Shown here: positions 11,615 through 23,839 of the stretch, piece by piece
Numbering within the stretch: the stretch's first letter is position 1
How the letters are laid out: every line of letters begins with the position of its first letter
NCBI GenBank assembly: GCA_030015575.1
Contig: JASDDO010000018.1
Coordinates: 228,517,138 to 228,581,137, forward strand
Source: Agapanthus africanus
Lineage: Eukaryota; Streptophyta; Magnoliopsida; Asparagales; Amaryllidaceae
Direction of reading: 5' to 3'
Length of the DNA: 64,000 nt
Position numbers and translations under genes: made by a program
Notes under the pieces: model-generated
The model's input: only the letters and a program-made list of their open reading frames with translations
Told to the model about the DNA's origin: nothing
Databases searched by the model: none

Positions 11615-12106
11615 TCATAAGAGCATGGGGCAAAAATCCACATCAGGAGTTTCTAAAGAAACTGAAACTTGCTTGTGTTACATACCATTTAGAGTTTGAT
11701 AATGTTGGTAGGATTCCTTCAGCATTATCACATGATGATATTTGGATCCCGATCCTACTGTGAGTATATGCTACTTATCGGGAGAATCGTCACTTAACGA
11801 TTAGTAGGTGTGTAGAACGGTGTCAGCGGGGCTACGCCTCCAGAGAAAAGGGGTTATTTAATTAAGGAACTTCATGAAAGCGTCGTAAAACCTCCCTCGA
11901 AGTATTGACACTAGCCTGGCTGAACGGTTAAGCAAGTATTGTACGGTGAGATCAGTCCTGACTAATTCTTCTTTTATGGTTTGAGGAAGGATTCGAGAAA
12001 TAGTAGGAGCCATACAGTTTAGATAAGCTAAAAACCAATCTAAACTTGCAAGAGCATCATGCTAAAGTGGTTTCTTCTCTCTCTCAACTGCAGCGACCAT
12101 GCGATA

Positions 12107-13777
12107 ATGACTAGGTTACATCTAGATAACAAGTTGACTGAATCTGACTTTTTTGACTGGCAAAGGTCTGTCCAGATGTCCATTTCCTATGACAAGCTGG
12201 ACCACCCTATTACTACTCAAGCCCCCGGCGTCCCAGGTCCAGTTTCTACCGTCGCGGATATGGATATCTGTCAGACAAGGGAAAAGGACAGTGTGAATGC
12301 CAAGTGCCTCGTGTTGGCTTCAGAGAATGGTGTATACCAGAAGCAGAACGAGAAGATGGACTTAGTTTCCATCTTGCTCCATAACAAAGATTTATATGGA
12401 GAGCAATCTCATATCGCAAGATATGAGACCTCGAACGAATTGCTTCAAGCGAGGTTGGCTGTCGGGTCATCTGTAGGGGACGACGTCCTTACGATGACTA
12501 GCTATATTGATGAGATCACGGACCTGGAGACCACGTTGGGAAACGGGTTGTATGATGACTTATTTCCACAGTACCTACCCTCTACTTACACCCTGAAAGA
12601 AACCAGGGAGACACCCGCTTTGCTTAATGGGGGACCTTCTTCTTCTGCATCCAGGGCGAAAGAAAAGGGTGAAAAGAGGAAAACCTCCACAAAGCCGATA
12701 TACGGTGTTGTGAAGTAGAAGGAAAGGGAAGAGAAAAAGTTTCAGGACTTGGTGTAGGGAAGGAGGGATGTTCCTATTATTATGGGAACGGGCATTGGCA
12801 GAAGGATTGCAGGGCTTTGGAAGCCAGTAGCCAGGATTCGAAGCATGTTATGGCTTCGGCCTCGAGTGTGTTTGTGATTGAGAACTGTTGGTCAATTAAC
12901 TCAACTTCTTGGGTACTAGATACCGGAGCAGGATCTTATATCTGTAATTCATTACATGCTTTGAGAAACTGTAGAGTTATAAGGGTAGGCGATTTGTCTC
13001 TCAGAGTTGCGAACGGAATGAGCGTGGACGCTGAATCCTTGGGAGAATATCGCCTAGGTTTTACAAGTGGGAAGATATTGGTTCTACGTAACTGTTTGTA
13101 TGTACTTAGTTTGACTTGTTATATCATATCAGTGTCCTCACTTTCGAGAGAAGGATATGATTTTACATTCGTAAGCGATGTGGTTCACATCCACCTAAAT
13201 CAAGTTCTGATTGGGTCCGGTACATTAGATGACGGTATACGCGTATTGAATCAAGCTCAGGTTTTCAATGTCCAGAACACACTTAAAAGAATGTCTCCGG
13301 AAATAAATCAGGCTTTCTTATGGCATTGTAGACTAGGTCACATCAATGAAACACGGTTGATTAAGTTACATAGAGAATGATATTTGAATCTGTTCGAATA
13401 TCAATCTTATGTTACTTGTGAATCTTGTCTCATGGGAAAGATGACAAAGACTCCGTTTACTGGACACGGAGTAAGAGCGAGTGAGCTCTTGGGACTCATA
13501 CACAGCGAGGAGTGTGGTCCAATGTCTACATATTCGCGAAATAGTTATTCCTACTTCATTACTTTTACGGATGATTTCTCTAGGTATTGACATATCTTCT
13601 TGATGAAGCATAAATCTGAGGCCTTTGCGAAATTCCGAGAATACAAGAATGAGGTAGAAAACCATACAGGCAAAAGTATCAAGACACTGAGATCTGATCG
13701 AGGTGGTGAATACTTAAGTGCCGAGTTCTTGGGTTACTTAAAAGAGAATGGAATTCTCTCTCTGCTTACTCCTCCAT
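12107..13777 (+). pseudogene. gag-pol: Copia-1 gag-PR-INT polyprotein, degenerate and truncated
   Basis: I chose the ATG at 12107 (MTRLHLDNKL) because Copia-4 gag starts at the same place (MTGLKLLLDK). Gag runs to 12718 and lacks about 30 residues after LPSTYT relative to Copia-4, an in-frame loss. The zinc knuckle near 12765 reads CSYYYGNGHWQKDC, so the second Cys is Tyr. Protease motif LDTGAGS is near 12920. Integrase has the WHCRLGH...CESC zinc region (13320-13430), but the first catalytic Asp is changed (HSEECGP, where Copia-4 has HSDVCGP). Stops are at 12716-12718, 13378-13380 and 13588-13590. The frame ends in the insertion of the chromovirus A LTR at 13778, before the catalytic Glu. 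Confidence 0.9.
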
Positions 13778-15501
13778 TATCACGACCCGAAAAGTACGGA
13801 ACATGACCGGCACTTAAACTACGAAACGACTCAAGGCGTACGTAATCTAAGTAAGTCAAAACCCAGAAGTCCAAACCAAGTAAAGTAGTAGAGTGAAGGA
13901 AAAACCAATTTTAAAGAAAGAAGTTTAACAACATAAACTGAAGTATGCATTTTTAAAATCTCAAGTCTTTTCTGAAAATTTCGACAGAGTTTCCTTTGTA
14001 AAAACTGACCCCAAATGGGTACAAATCTGATAGAGCATATATAATGAATAAAGGCATCCCCAAGCGGTAGCAAGCTCTTCGTCAATCGACGGACAAAACC
14101 ACGCAATGCAATATAATATACAACGCTGAAAGGCGAGGATCAACTCAGAATAAAAATCCAACATCATCTAGAAAAGCATAGGAAAACCATAATAATACAA
14201 CGCGCGACTCTAAGGTCGAAAGAATATACACTGGTCTTCTATGTCTATCAAATAATACAAGTCTGGTTGATGGAGTTTTACTAGATACAACTGAAACAAC
14301 AAATATACAATGGTGGTCCTGATGCAAAAGAACCCACCTACCAAAGCAATCATCTGGATGGAACAGTGTACCAGCAAAACCGGAACGAAACCTGTACGGA
14401 TAAACCTGCAAGAAACTGTGGCACCACGGGGTTGAGTTGCCAACTCGTGAGTAGAAAACATCTACGGGTAGAAATCGCATGCATGACGCTATCCTAGGTA
14501 ATATTAATTAATATCTTCAAATAAATATCCTGGTCCGTCTATGTATAAGTGTAATACTACATGCTCGTGTCAGTACCTCAGATAGCAACATATCATATAT
14601 ATGATGCATGAATGCATTACAAATGAAACAGAATACATCGTGCATGAGACAACTGTTTTCTTTATTTAATGAGATTTCTGTAGGTATAAAATCGCGTATC
14701 ATCAATGAAATCGACAGATAAAACAGTGTCCAGTATCGACACAAAACATAAATCTCAGTATCTCAATACCTCATTCTCCGGCTATCCGGATTGGCCTGTA
14801 TCATCAAATCTCAATATCTCAGTGTCTCAAGTCTCAATATCTCAATAACTCGGGCTTCGTCAGTCCGGATCGGCACATATTATCAATCACACGACCACGA
14901 ACGGTATCCTCCGGATATCCGCCGTGCCAGGTAAAATCACCGGTAGGCAGTCTGCCTCTGTAGGGCTCATCGTCTACAACTCGAGCTTCTTGCCCCGGGG
15001 TACCTTACCGGGCCCACTATGTACCCGACACGGTTCATCCAGCTCCTCGAATCGGGTCTCGAAATCATCTCAGAACCGAGAAAACATCATGGTGGACAAT
15101 ACTCATCATATCAAGGAAAACCGCATCAATCTCTTTAAAACAAAACACCAGTTTATAAAACTTTCACATGCGGTTTCCAAATCCAGAAATCTCAAGAAGG
15201 ATCCGAAATCATAAAAATCATGATATCAATAAACAGTGAATACCGGCATAAATCTCCATAATACTGCATGACCAATGAATATATGAATGCATCTGATATC
15301 ATGCAATAAATGCAATAGTTAAACTAGCATAGAAAAGCTATAATATGTTGCAACTATTACCCAGCAAGCTATGTCAATGAATAGTATTTTCTAAAGTGTA
15401 CGTAACATGGCAATTACCGATGATGATGTGTGTGAGCCGGCAAACAGGTGTACGTGGAACATACGCATCATCGGTAATGGTGCTGGTGTCCTGACAGCAG
15501 G
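13778..15501 (-). repeat. Chromovirus A: LTR fragment (1.7 kb), inserted in Copia-1
   Basis: Starts TATCACGACCC, aligning with the LTR C end TGTCACGACCC (15502), with TG changed to TA. Shared blocks with LTR C include the aatacaagtct...gatggag stretch (14255/15860), gttgccaactc (14438/16032) and catggtggac (15089/26157). By orientation it would be the 3' LTR of a minus-strand element or a solo LTR. It ends where LTR C begins at 15502. No coding sequence seen. Confidence 0.75.
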
Positions 15502-16304
15502 TGTCACGACCCAAAGTTTGGATGTGACCAGCACTTAGATTGTATAATGTCTAAAGATATACACAATCCGAGTAAGCCGAAACCCAGATCAAAATCCTTT
15601 TTGCGGAATTCTTTATATAAAAATTTAGCTTTTTAAGTAAAAACAACAGCTGTTATGAATTTACGATATAAAGCCAAGTATAAAATGTTAAATTTAGTTG
15701 CATCCCTAGTTGAGATCAACAATAACAACAGCGAAATAAAAATTTACAATTTAAATGAAACCAATAGGATCACAGATATGAACAAAAGGGATATCCACTA
15801 TATAACACGATCTCACCTGTCAAATAATATCCATATACCCATCTCTCGTTCTAAGTCATAATACAAGTCTGATGGAGATTTTCTAGATACAAAATACAGT
15901 ACCAAAAGAGAAGGTTACTACATATGTAACCCACCTATCAAAAGATGCGATAAAAGCTGTGAAAAGTAGAGCTGCACTGCTGCTAACCGTTCACTCTACC
16001 TCTGCAAGGAACTATGGCACAACGGGGGTGAGTTGCCAACTCAGTGAATATAACTAACATATAATGGCTAATAATGTAAATATGACAATCATACTAACTG
16101 AAATATGAACAAGTATAATGTATGATAGCATGTGGAAAGCATGAATCTGTACTATAAATAACTTAACCAAATTGAAATCTCATCATTTATTTCCAAAATT
16201 TTTTAACTTTCCGTGTCCATCATCGACAAAAAACTTCCCTTTCTCTCAGGCATCATTCCTCGAACGACCCTGTAATCAATAACACCGGTCGGTATCATCA
16301 ATAT
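15502..16304 (-). repeat. Chromovirus C 3' LTR, distal part (803 bp)
   Basis: Begins TGTCACGACCC on the plus strand (LTR 3' end on the minus strand). It stops at the Copia-2 insertion; bases aatat (16300-16304) precede Copia-2 and tatat follow it at 25942-25946, an imperfect 4-of-5 target duplication. Confidence 0.85.
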
Positions 16305-18407
16305 TGTTGGAGATAGTGCCCTCAAAATCAATTATTGGATCGCAGGTACGTGATTGCAATGATTGAGGCAGGATCTATACCGATATGACAGTCTTGCTCG
16401 AGATGATAGTATGCTATCTGGTTTGTCTTTATCATTGTATACATTCCTTAGTTCACTATTGCATGATGATAGAGCCCATAGGATTCATGCTTGACTACCA
16501 GCAGTATGATGGCGATCATATATGTGGGAGCTGGGGTCTATAAGCACATCCTTAAAGTTTCCCTAGTCGTGGGAGTTTCGAGACAGGGCATCGATACTCC
16601 AGAGTAGACTAGTGTATACAGGTGAGACCCCGACGAAGGGCGGTGGCCGGTCTCACAAGCCACTGGTGTCAGTTGGATCACCTAAGATGTATACAGGTGC
16701 TCATTGGGTTTTGAGTACACCGGACAGGACTCGCCGGGAACATGCTAGTTGGTATTATATATATCGTCAGATAGCAGTTCCCTGGTGACATGTGTACAGG
16801 TTAGTCTGTCGACCTAAGATTGTCATTTGTCTCGTGTGAGTTCCCACTGTGCTTAGATTACTACCCTACCACGCTCAAAGGAGTTATGCAAATAGGTTTT
16901 AGTTGGGTACAGTCCTGAGCCACGTGGAGACAGTGAGCGGGTCATCGGGGATTCGTCTCTCCCGGTATTGGGGGTTGATGTCGCGCAGTGCACGGGTGGA
17001 CATCACTAGAAATCCTCGGCCGAGGTAGTGGAGAATTACTGATTTGGATCAGTAGTTTCTCAGATGGTGATGGGCTTCATGCCGACACGATTTATCGCGT
17101 TATTAGGGGTCTGACTTTATCCACCCCCCTAGACTCGATATGCGATACTCTTTAGACGAACGGACCGGACTGTATATACATTGTCACTGTTAGGCTCAGT
17201 AGGGTTTATGGATGAGTTCTCTCGTCAGCTTCCCTTCCAATCAATACATAGGCAACCGTTACGTACAGCTTGTACCTCTGACGCGCTAGTGGTTATACCC
17301 AGTGGCAGTGTGTTGATGAGTCATTAGAGTCCCCCACAGACACTTTCCCAAGTTCGGGCGAAACATTGTCGAGGCCGTATGGTTTTATAGCAAGGTTCGG
17401 AAAATGCACGTGCGTTTTCGCACGTGTCATTTTTCGGGCAGATAATACTGGTCGGCTTTGGTTTAAGCCGGATCCAAGTATTATACTGTGTAGATATAAA
17501 ATCTTTGACTCAGATGCATTTGTATTCGGTCGTAATACAAATGCGGGTATGTTTATACTGTTACGGGGTTATCCTGAGATTCGTTTCAGGATCACTTTTG
17601 GAAGTTGCCAGTTTCCAGTTTTCTATCAACCGTATTTAACATTCGGTTAAATGTGGATTTATCTTTTCTTCTTAAGGGTGAGTCATGGGGTGAGTCATGA
17701 GTGGAAGCTTCATATTGGGATGACAAGGCTTAGTGACTCATGGATGCATTAATTGGTCATTAAATGAGTTGATGACTAGGTTTACTTGATTCATTGTATG
17801 CATTAATGAGTTGCTAGGTGTTGTGATGATTCATTCTCTTCATTAATTGTTATTCTCACCATTCCTCCTCCTACACTCACCCCCCTTGCCTATTTAGTGT
17901 CCGGCCCTTTCTTGGCGGGGATGATGGTTGCTTGTTAGAAAAAAAGATATAGTTATTGGGTTCATGGAAATTAAGCATACTCATTTCATATTTCCACCCG
18001 ATCCAAAAGGCAACTTCATTAACCGTTCGTCCATAGCTTTGGACATAACGAGACAAAATGTTCTACTCATTCTCTACAACATCTTGGTCGTCTCTTTTAG
18101 CAAACTTGACGATCGAGTTGCCTTGGTTCAGAGGCGGGAGCCCGTTTAATGATCCGTCGACGTGGTGCCACCTGGACGAGAAGGCTGGAGATTCAGGAGA
18201 TCGGAGCAGCCGCAACAAAGTGTGGGATGATGGTTGAAGACCGAAGGACTCGGATCGTTCGGTATAACTCTTCTACCCACTTTGTAGTTTGTTAGTTTAG
18301 CTTTAATGGCAGATCCGGGTTATAGTACGCGATAGCGCCAGTTGTAAAAAGTTTTTGTTCCGCATTTGGCGTCTGTTAGACGGCCGGGGCGCTACCGTGG
18401 ACTTACA
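16305..18407 (+). repeat. 5' LTR of Copia-2 (2103 bp)
   Basis: Starts TGTTGGAGATAGTGCCCTC and ends GTGGACTTACA just before the PBS. A promoter zone near 17680-17780 holds two TGAGTCA and one TGACTCA plus GAAGCTTC; a TATA-like tatttag lies near 17892. Confidence 0.93.
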
Positions 18408-18408
18408 G

Positions 18409-18420
18409 TAGTATCAGAGC
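18409..18420 (+). other. PBS of Copia-2 (initiator-Met tRNA, one mismatch)
   Basis: TAGTATCAGAGC, differing from TGGTATCAGAGC at one base, two bases after the LTR end. Confidence 0.88.
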
Positions 18421-18619
18421 CTCACTATTAAGCTATACTAACTTGTGCTAACGTGTTTAAAAGATCGATCGAACAGAATTTCCGAAATCACATTTTTCAA
18501 GTGCTTAAGTTTCTATCGATTTTTAAAAGGGTCCAAAAATAATTTTACATATCACAGAAATCTAAGCAGGGTTTTCTAAGCTTACTGTACAAATTTGGTC
18601 ACGTGACCCTACAAGACAG

Positions 18620-18664
18620 CCGCGGAACCGCGGTCAAACCTAGGGTTTGACCGCGCATCCACGG
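18620..18664. promoter_or_regulatory. Paired GC palindromes forming one long hairpin, Copia-2 leader
   Basis: CCGCGGAACCGCGG (18620-18633) pairs with CCGCGCATCCACGG (18651-18664) at 31-bp spacing. The spacer is itself inverted (TCAAACC, TAG, GGTTTGA), so the 45-base segment can fold into one near-continuous stem. Confidence 0.8.
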
Positions 18665-20207
18665 CCAGTCTGTGGGTTCAGTGCTTCAAATTTGTACAGT
18701 GTCTTTATATTTGAAAATTGTGGTTTATTGTACTGTTATTTTGGGCCCAGATTTTGTTACTGTACAGCAGATGTACGAGGGGCCCACTTCGGGAAACTTA
18801 GTCGATCGAAATTTTAAATTTGTTAGTATGCAGTATTTACATTATATCTCCGACGGGGAATGTCATTTGATCGGTAAACCGCGTTTGATTGCTATAGTTC
18901 TTTTAGACGGGTTTGCGAACGTGACATTCGCGTTGATGTTCTGTGTTGTACTGTGATGTTGCGGATATGTCGTGGAGGATAGCAGGGTGCAATGGTAGTG
19001 CAGTTTGGATTTATTTGTACATTTGATATTGCGGGGCGAGCGTCCAACATGTGGACTGCCGTCACTGCCTGTTTGTATAATATTCTTTTGGGGCACGACC
19101 AGGTTGAGGTCGATGTACCCGTTGTACATATTTTTATTTCTGTACTAGGTTTATCCCGCGAAGGAGTGCACGGATAGCCGGGTTCTGGAGGGCAACGGGT
19201 CCGTATCTCATGGCTTTGAGAGGCAAAACACCTCACTCTAGAATTGGCAGACTATTCGCCGCACTCGTAGGGGGTACAGGTTGACCCAAGGAGGGGTGCT
19301 CAATTTACCGGATTCCGTGAAGTGTCGAGTGTTGCATTCACTATGTTGTGGGGACTACCTCGCTTCAGGTTTTCGCAGGTAACTTGTCTCACCCGTAGGG
19401 GTCTAGGTTTCATTGCACAGGCTATCCACATGACCAGGGGAACATCGGGTTTCAGCAGCGGCTCTGTGAAACCCGGGGATCCCAGATTATCTGTATTGTT
19501 CTGTGATGCTTATTACTTTTCTGTAATGTTGCATATTATCACGCATGGAGCGATTATTGTATATTGGAATATATACTATTAGATATTGTATATGTTTTAC
19601 ACCCGCGCTAGTCCAGCCCCCGCTCTGTCGTTAGTTAAGTAACCAAACGGGTGATGACGGGACCCAGTGACGAATGCGGATGGCATATACGTACATTTTA
19701 TTTTCGTTCTTTTCTGGTGTGATTGATTGATGGGACTGCATTAATTCTTATCAATGCAAGGATAAAACAAACCTATATTTGATGTTGTTGGAACAAATTT
19801 TAAAAGGTGTTATTGCAAAGATGTTTCCTTTTGTTTTGCATAGTGATATTCAGTTAGAATATCCTGCACCTCATTCGACGAGGCAAGGGCAGATATCCCT
19901 TCACCGGGAGTGACCCCTTGGGCAGAAGTTTACGTCAGGGTAATAACTTTAATATAGTCGATTAAAACTTGCTTTGCATCGTGGTATTCAGTTGGAATAT
20001 CCTGCACCTCATTCTACGAGGAAAGAGCCGAGATCCCTTCACCGGGAATGACCTCTTTAGCAAAAGGTTTTCGTCACTATATCTTTATAAAAAGCTATCA
20101 GGTTCCTTCAACGAGATCAAGTTCATTACGTTAAAGGTTTTTCGCCAAAACCAGCCGTAGCCCTCCGTCATTTCTTATGGATAGTCAGTAGTATTCAAGC
20201 TATGTTT

Positions 20208-20402
20208 GTTGACTAAAGTCAAGGCATAGTGTTTGGTAGTTGCTGGGTATTCATCTGTTTCATAGATAGATGCGTTGGTTTGGGACAGTCGTATTACCTT
20301 GTTGACTAAAGTCAAGGGTATGTACGGGTGGGTTCAAATCAACCTGGACAATGACGGGTAGAACTTAACATGTGACTTATGATTTGTTGACTAAAGTCAA
20401 GG
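20208..20402 (+). repeat. Triplet of TTGAC-TAAA-GTCAA hairpins, Copia-2 leader
   Basis: GTTGACTAAAGTCAAGG occurs exactly at 20208-20224, 20301-20317 and 20386-20402 (spacings 93 and 85). The third lies inside the outer stem CTTATGA/TCATAAG. Confidence 0.85.
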
Positions 20403-20940
20403 TCATAAGAGCATGAGTCAAAAATCATATCGGGAGTTTCAAACATACAGGAAACTTTCCAGGCATGCGCATACCTTCTGGAGTGTGATAACTTGAGTGG
20501 CTTCCATCAAGTTATCATGCGATGATAGTTGGATCCCGATTCTCTCTGATGAGTTGGTTTACTCTTCGGGTGATCCCGACTAATTCTTCTTTCAGGTTTG
20601 GAGGAGAATTTGAGATTACAGTGGGAGGTTACGTGATTAGATAAAGTGATAACCATTCTGATCTAGGTTAGAGTGCACGCAGAGTGTTTCTTTTCTCTCT
20701 CTTTCTTTGACAGCGACCTTTGACCGACCCTAGACTATGACTCAGTGACCAAGTTGACCGAACCTTCTTAAAATACTGGCATTTGGATTGTCTAAAGTTG
20801 CATAAGTCATTGCCACTCCTTCTTTTACCCTTTGTATTTCTCAGAACACCCTGTATTACTACGGACATCCACTTCCATTAGATAGATCCATCGTATGGTT
20901 ATATATGAACTCGAAGGGACTTCTTCGATGATGGATCCAG

Positions 20941-21500
20941 GTTCAGGAGAAATAGAATTAGTTTATTCAGTTGTCTTTTATTATCACCTTCTCTCAGGTT
21001 GCGAGGGCTCCTTGGTTTAGGAGGGTACACCTATTACGCATATTGGATAGTCTTATTCCAAACCATAGGCAGGTGCCGAAAGGTAGGAAATGAAGAAAAC
21101 CAATTATCCTAAGTAGAGTGTACAGAAGGTAATAGCTAAAGACAAAATAAAGGAATTAGAAAGAGGGCAAAGAAAATTATGACTGTTATCATTCACGACC
21201 AAACCGCGTATTTCATCACCACTCCTTTTTCACCTTTGCTTTTTTCCCCAGTTCGGGAGAAATAGAATAAGGTATTATTCAGATTGTCTTTTATCATCAC
21301 CTTCTCTCAAGTTGCGAGTACTCCTTGGTTTAGGAGAGTACACCTATTATGCTTACTAGATAGTCTTCTTCCAAACCATAGGCTGGTGCCAAACGGTAAG
21401 GAAGGAAGAAAACCATTTAGCCTAACGATGGTGTACAGAAGGTATTGACTAAAGACAAATAAAGGGATTTGGAGAGATGACAAAGATATATATGGTTAAA
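20941..21500 (+). repeat. Direct duplication in Copia-2 interior (about 310-bp period)
   Basis: Unit 1 (20941-21190) and unit 2 (21251-21500) share blocks ggagaaatagaat, accttctctca, ctccttggtttaggag, ccaaaccatagg and gtgtacagaaggta. It occupies the place where gag and protease would be and encodes nothing I recognise. Confidence 0.75.
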
Positions 21501-21629
21501 GTCATGAATTGGATTATGGAAGAGGCATTACTAGGAATACCAGGATACCCCTACGAAATATTTTCATGTTTCAGTACATAGTTAAAGGAAAACTGATTTC
21601 CCGATTAGATACTTACTCCAGGGTATGTA

Positions 21630-23790
21630 TTTACCAGGTTTCATTCTCATATCTATATGGTTTTACAGATGATGAGTGGGGGTATGTTATTAGGGAATTA
21701 GGTGATCATCCTCATTATATCGGAATTCGTTGTAATTGGTGATATTTGAGGAAATCGCCTGGGTACAGTTTTCAACCTACGATGCACAGGTTTTGAGTTG
21801 TTCAACTCAGCGGACTTATACAAACTATTGTAAGTTGTCCAGTGTCCGTCAGGACAAAGGGGTAGGTCCTCATACTATGTTCTGTTTACTTGTGACTTCT
21901 CTAGTTTTTAGACAAGTGTTTCATAGAAATACAATGTCTAAGTTTTGAGCAGTTGTGGGTATAAAAATAAAGTAGAGAACCAGGTATCACAAGTATCGGG
22001 ATTCTTCAAAGAGATTGAAGATATAGATTCTTGTGATTGGTATTCAGATGATAGTAATGGTTTTAAGAAACTTGTTTCTCTTTCAGGTTACTCATAATTG
22101 GATGGATTCCTAAGTTGAGTAATGCTGATTAGCCTTTCTCCATTAAGTTGATATTCACTGGAGACTGCTGCATGATTTGAATCTGGTTCCAATTAAATTA
22201 GTGCCTCTATTTCTATATTGAATATAGAATGGTTCATATCTTAACGATGTTAAGGTAAGGGGAGTTGTCCAGCTTATGCTTAAAACCAGACACTGGATAA
22301 CACAAGGCATGTTTCTGTAATGGCTGTTTGTGGGTTGACCCCGAGGGTTGATATTTCTACCATCTGGAAGATCAATAGTGATATTGTTCTTGACTCGCCA
22401 CAGTTTTAGTAAAATGGATTTTCTCAGAAAACAGTAGTAGGAGTATGGTAGAACTGGAAGTAATTCCAGAACCGCAAACGATTACGGAAAATTTAATAGG
22501 ACCAATATATTCAATCAGGTTTGACATTCCATTGGCCACTCCGCAGATATGGTGGGTAACCTCAGACACCCGAGAGGTACTCCGGTAGCCTCAAGGACGG
22601 TGACATGGAGGTTCTTGTTTACCCAGACATGACACTACTGTTGTTCCAGGCTATGAGACCCGGCAGGAGGTTAGGCATAGCGTCATTCTAAACTAGCTTT
22701 AAAAGTAGACGTTTATATTATTCTTCCAGAGGGTTGTCGTAGTCAGTGGGAGCAGCGGAAGCATATTGGGCTAGTAGCTTATGTCTATTTATAGACTTCA
22801 GCAGTTATAGCGGAGATAAGATCGTCTAATTTTGATGAGACAGTCATGGTTTTGACTTCATCAGAATAGGGGATGGATCTGTTAAGAAGGTAGTAGAGTG
22901 TGATGTCCTGGTATTTGGATGACATACATAGAGTAGGAAGTAAAATTCCTATACTACGATCGGTTGTACTGTGGTCGTCACACAGTTGTTTCTCCAAACA
23001 GGATATAGATATAATATCAGACATTCTGGTTACTAGATCTATGGTTTTAGATCTAGATTTGGGTAGTTTCCCAATATGGGTACTTTGATAGTATTCTAAA
23101 TGTATTTAGAATAGATGACTCCTGGCATGGTGGTGTACCTGCAGGTGATGGAGTCACCCTCTCTAAAGGTGTCTTATAGACTAAAGGGTAGAGGGATGTG
23201 CATGATTGGTAGATCAATTGCTTAGGCAATTGAGTCAATCATGAGATGTCAAGTACCACAACAGATGTTGTTTTTGCACTAGATGCGATAAGTTTATAAT
23301 AATCCAATCCCGAAGAAACATAAGCAGTTTTAGAACATAAGTGTCTGTTCTACGGTTTTGATGACAGCAACCTCCTTCGGGAGACGGTTATCATTCCAGG
23401 CTTCCAAGGTGACCTGGATGACAGAGTGATTGTCAGAGTTATAGTTTTTCCCTCTGACGAGGGACAGTATTATGGACGGTGGTCCAAGAGGATACTGTGG
23501 GAGGCATGGTGCTGGATACTGATTAGGTTCAGTTATTAATAAAGTCTAAGAAGTTTGGATTTGGAGTTCATTTATGAACTAGGTCCCATCAGATATCCAG
23601 ACATATTCTAAGACAGGTATTGCTCGATTCGGGAGATGGCTTTCTCTGCGAATTTGAGATTTAGAGAGATATAGAAAGAAACATCAGAGCGGATCCACTC
23701 ACTGAGGCTATTCCTCGAACACAAGAGTTTTACAAACTAGCTTTGTGAAACTGATTAGTAGAGGAGTTGGTTGTTCGGTATCATACAGGC
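21630..23790 (+). pseudogene. pol: Copia-2 pol remnants (INT, RT, RNase H), heavily decayed
   Basis: Short stretches can be matched to Copia-4 pol. FTDD near 21662 fits the integrase core. VELEVIPEPQTIT (about 22449-22487) fits the INT-RT linker. A block near 23118-23175 fits the RT end (ATGGTGTACCTGCAGGTGAT against the NLPACHGITLSK region). 23384-23435 fits the RNase H region around ADSSFQSD, and ADPLTEAIPRTQ (about 23691-23726) fits the pol C-terminus. Frames change repeatedly and stops are common, and there is no intact catalytic core. The interior is far more damaged than the LTRs, which suggests it was already dead when last copied. Confidence 0.75.
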
Positions 23791-23826
23791 TCTGAGTATG
23801 CGACATCGTAAAAATTAGCCTTAAGT

Positions 23827-23839
23827 GCAAGTGGGAGAT
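23827..23839 (+). other. Polypurine tract of Copia-2
   Basis: GCAAGTGGGAGAT directly before the 3' LTR; the same tract precedes the 3' LTR of Copia-4 (57099-57111, minus). Confidence 0.88.

Larger units (their letters stand above)
10051..12106 (+). other. Copia-1 untranslated leader
   Basis: About 2 kb without a credible gene. It holds a GC palindrome pair (10247-10292) and a block shared with Copia-2 and Copia-4 near 11045-11135 (gctagcccagcc...). It also has three TTGRC/GTCAA hairpins (11420-11614). A pyrimidine run ending in CAG at 12091-12093 lies just upstream of the gag ATG and resembles a 3' splice site. Confidence 0.8.
8082..13777 (+). mobile_element. Copia-1: Angela/BARE-like Ty1/copia element, 5' part
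   Basis: Order: 5' LTR, initiator-Met PBS, 2-kb leader, gag, protease and half of integrase. It is then cut at 13777 by an LTR of chromovirus A. The order PR-INT and the long LTR fit the Angela/BARE group. It entered the chromovirus B LTR at 8081; flank atttc (8077-8081) is the expected left target duplication. RT, RNase H and the 3' LTR are not in the window. Confidence 0.9.
18421..20716 (+). other. Copia-2 untranslated leader
   Basis: No gene is seen. It contains a GC palindrome pair (18620-18664), the block gctagtccagcc near 19605, a direct duplication (about 19815-19935 and 19965-20080; tttgcat...cctgcacctcattc...cttcaccggga), and a hairpin triplet (20208-20402). A long pyrimidine run ends in CAG at 20711-20713, followed by CGACC as in the other copias. 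Confidence 0.75.

Noticed and set aside
13778..15502. Two CACGACCC starts as a tandem LTR duplication
   Set aside because: The two copies are diverged and the first is incomplete, so insertion of one into the other fits better than tandem duplication.
14924..15861. Short frames in the chromovirus LTR region
   Set aside because: They lie in LTR sequence A/C, lack known domains, and are expected by chance.
17366..19582. Frames repeated at 24921 and 35695
   Set aside because: They are the same region of related copia LTRs; conservation reflects LTR identity, not protein selection.
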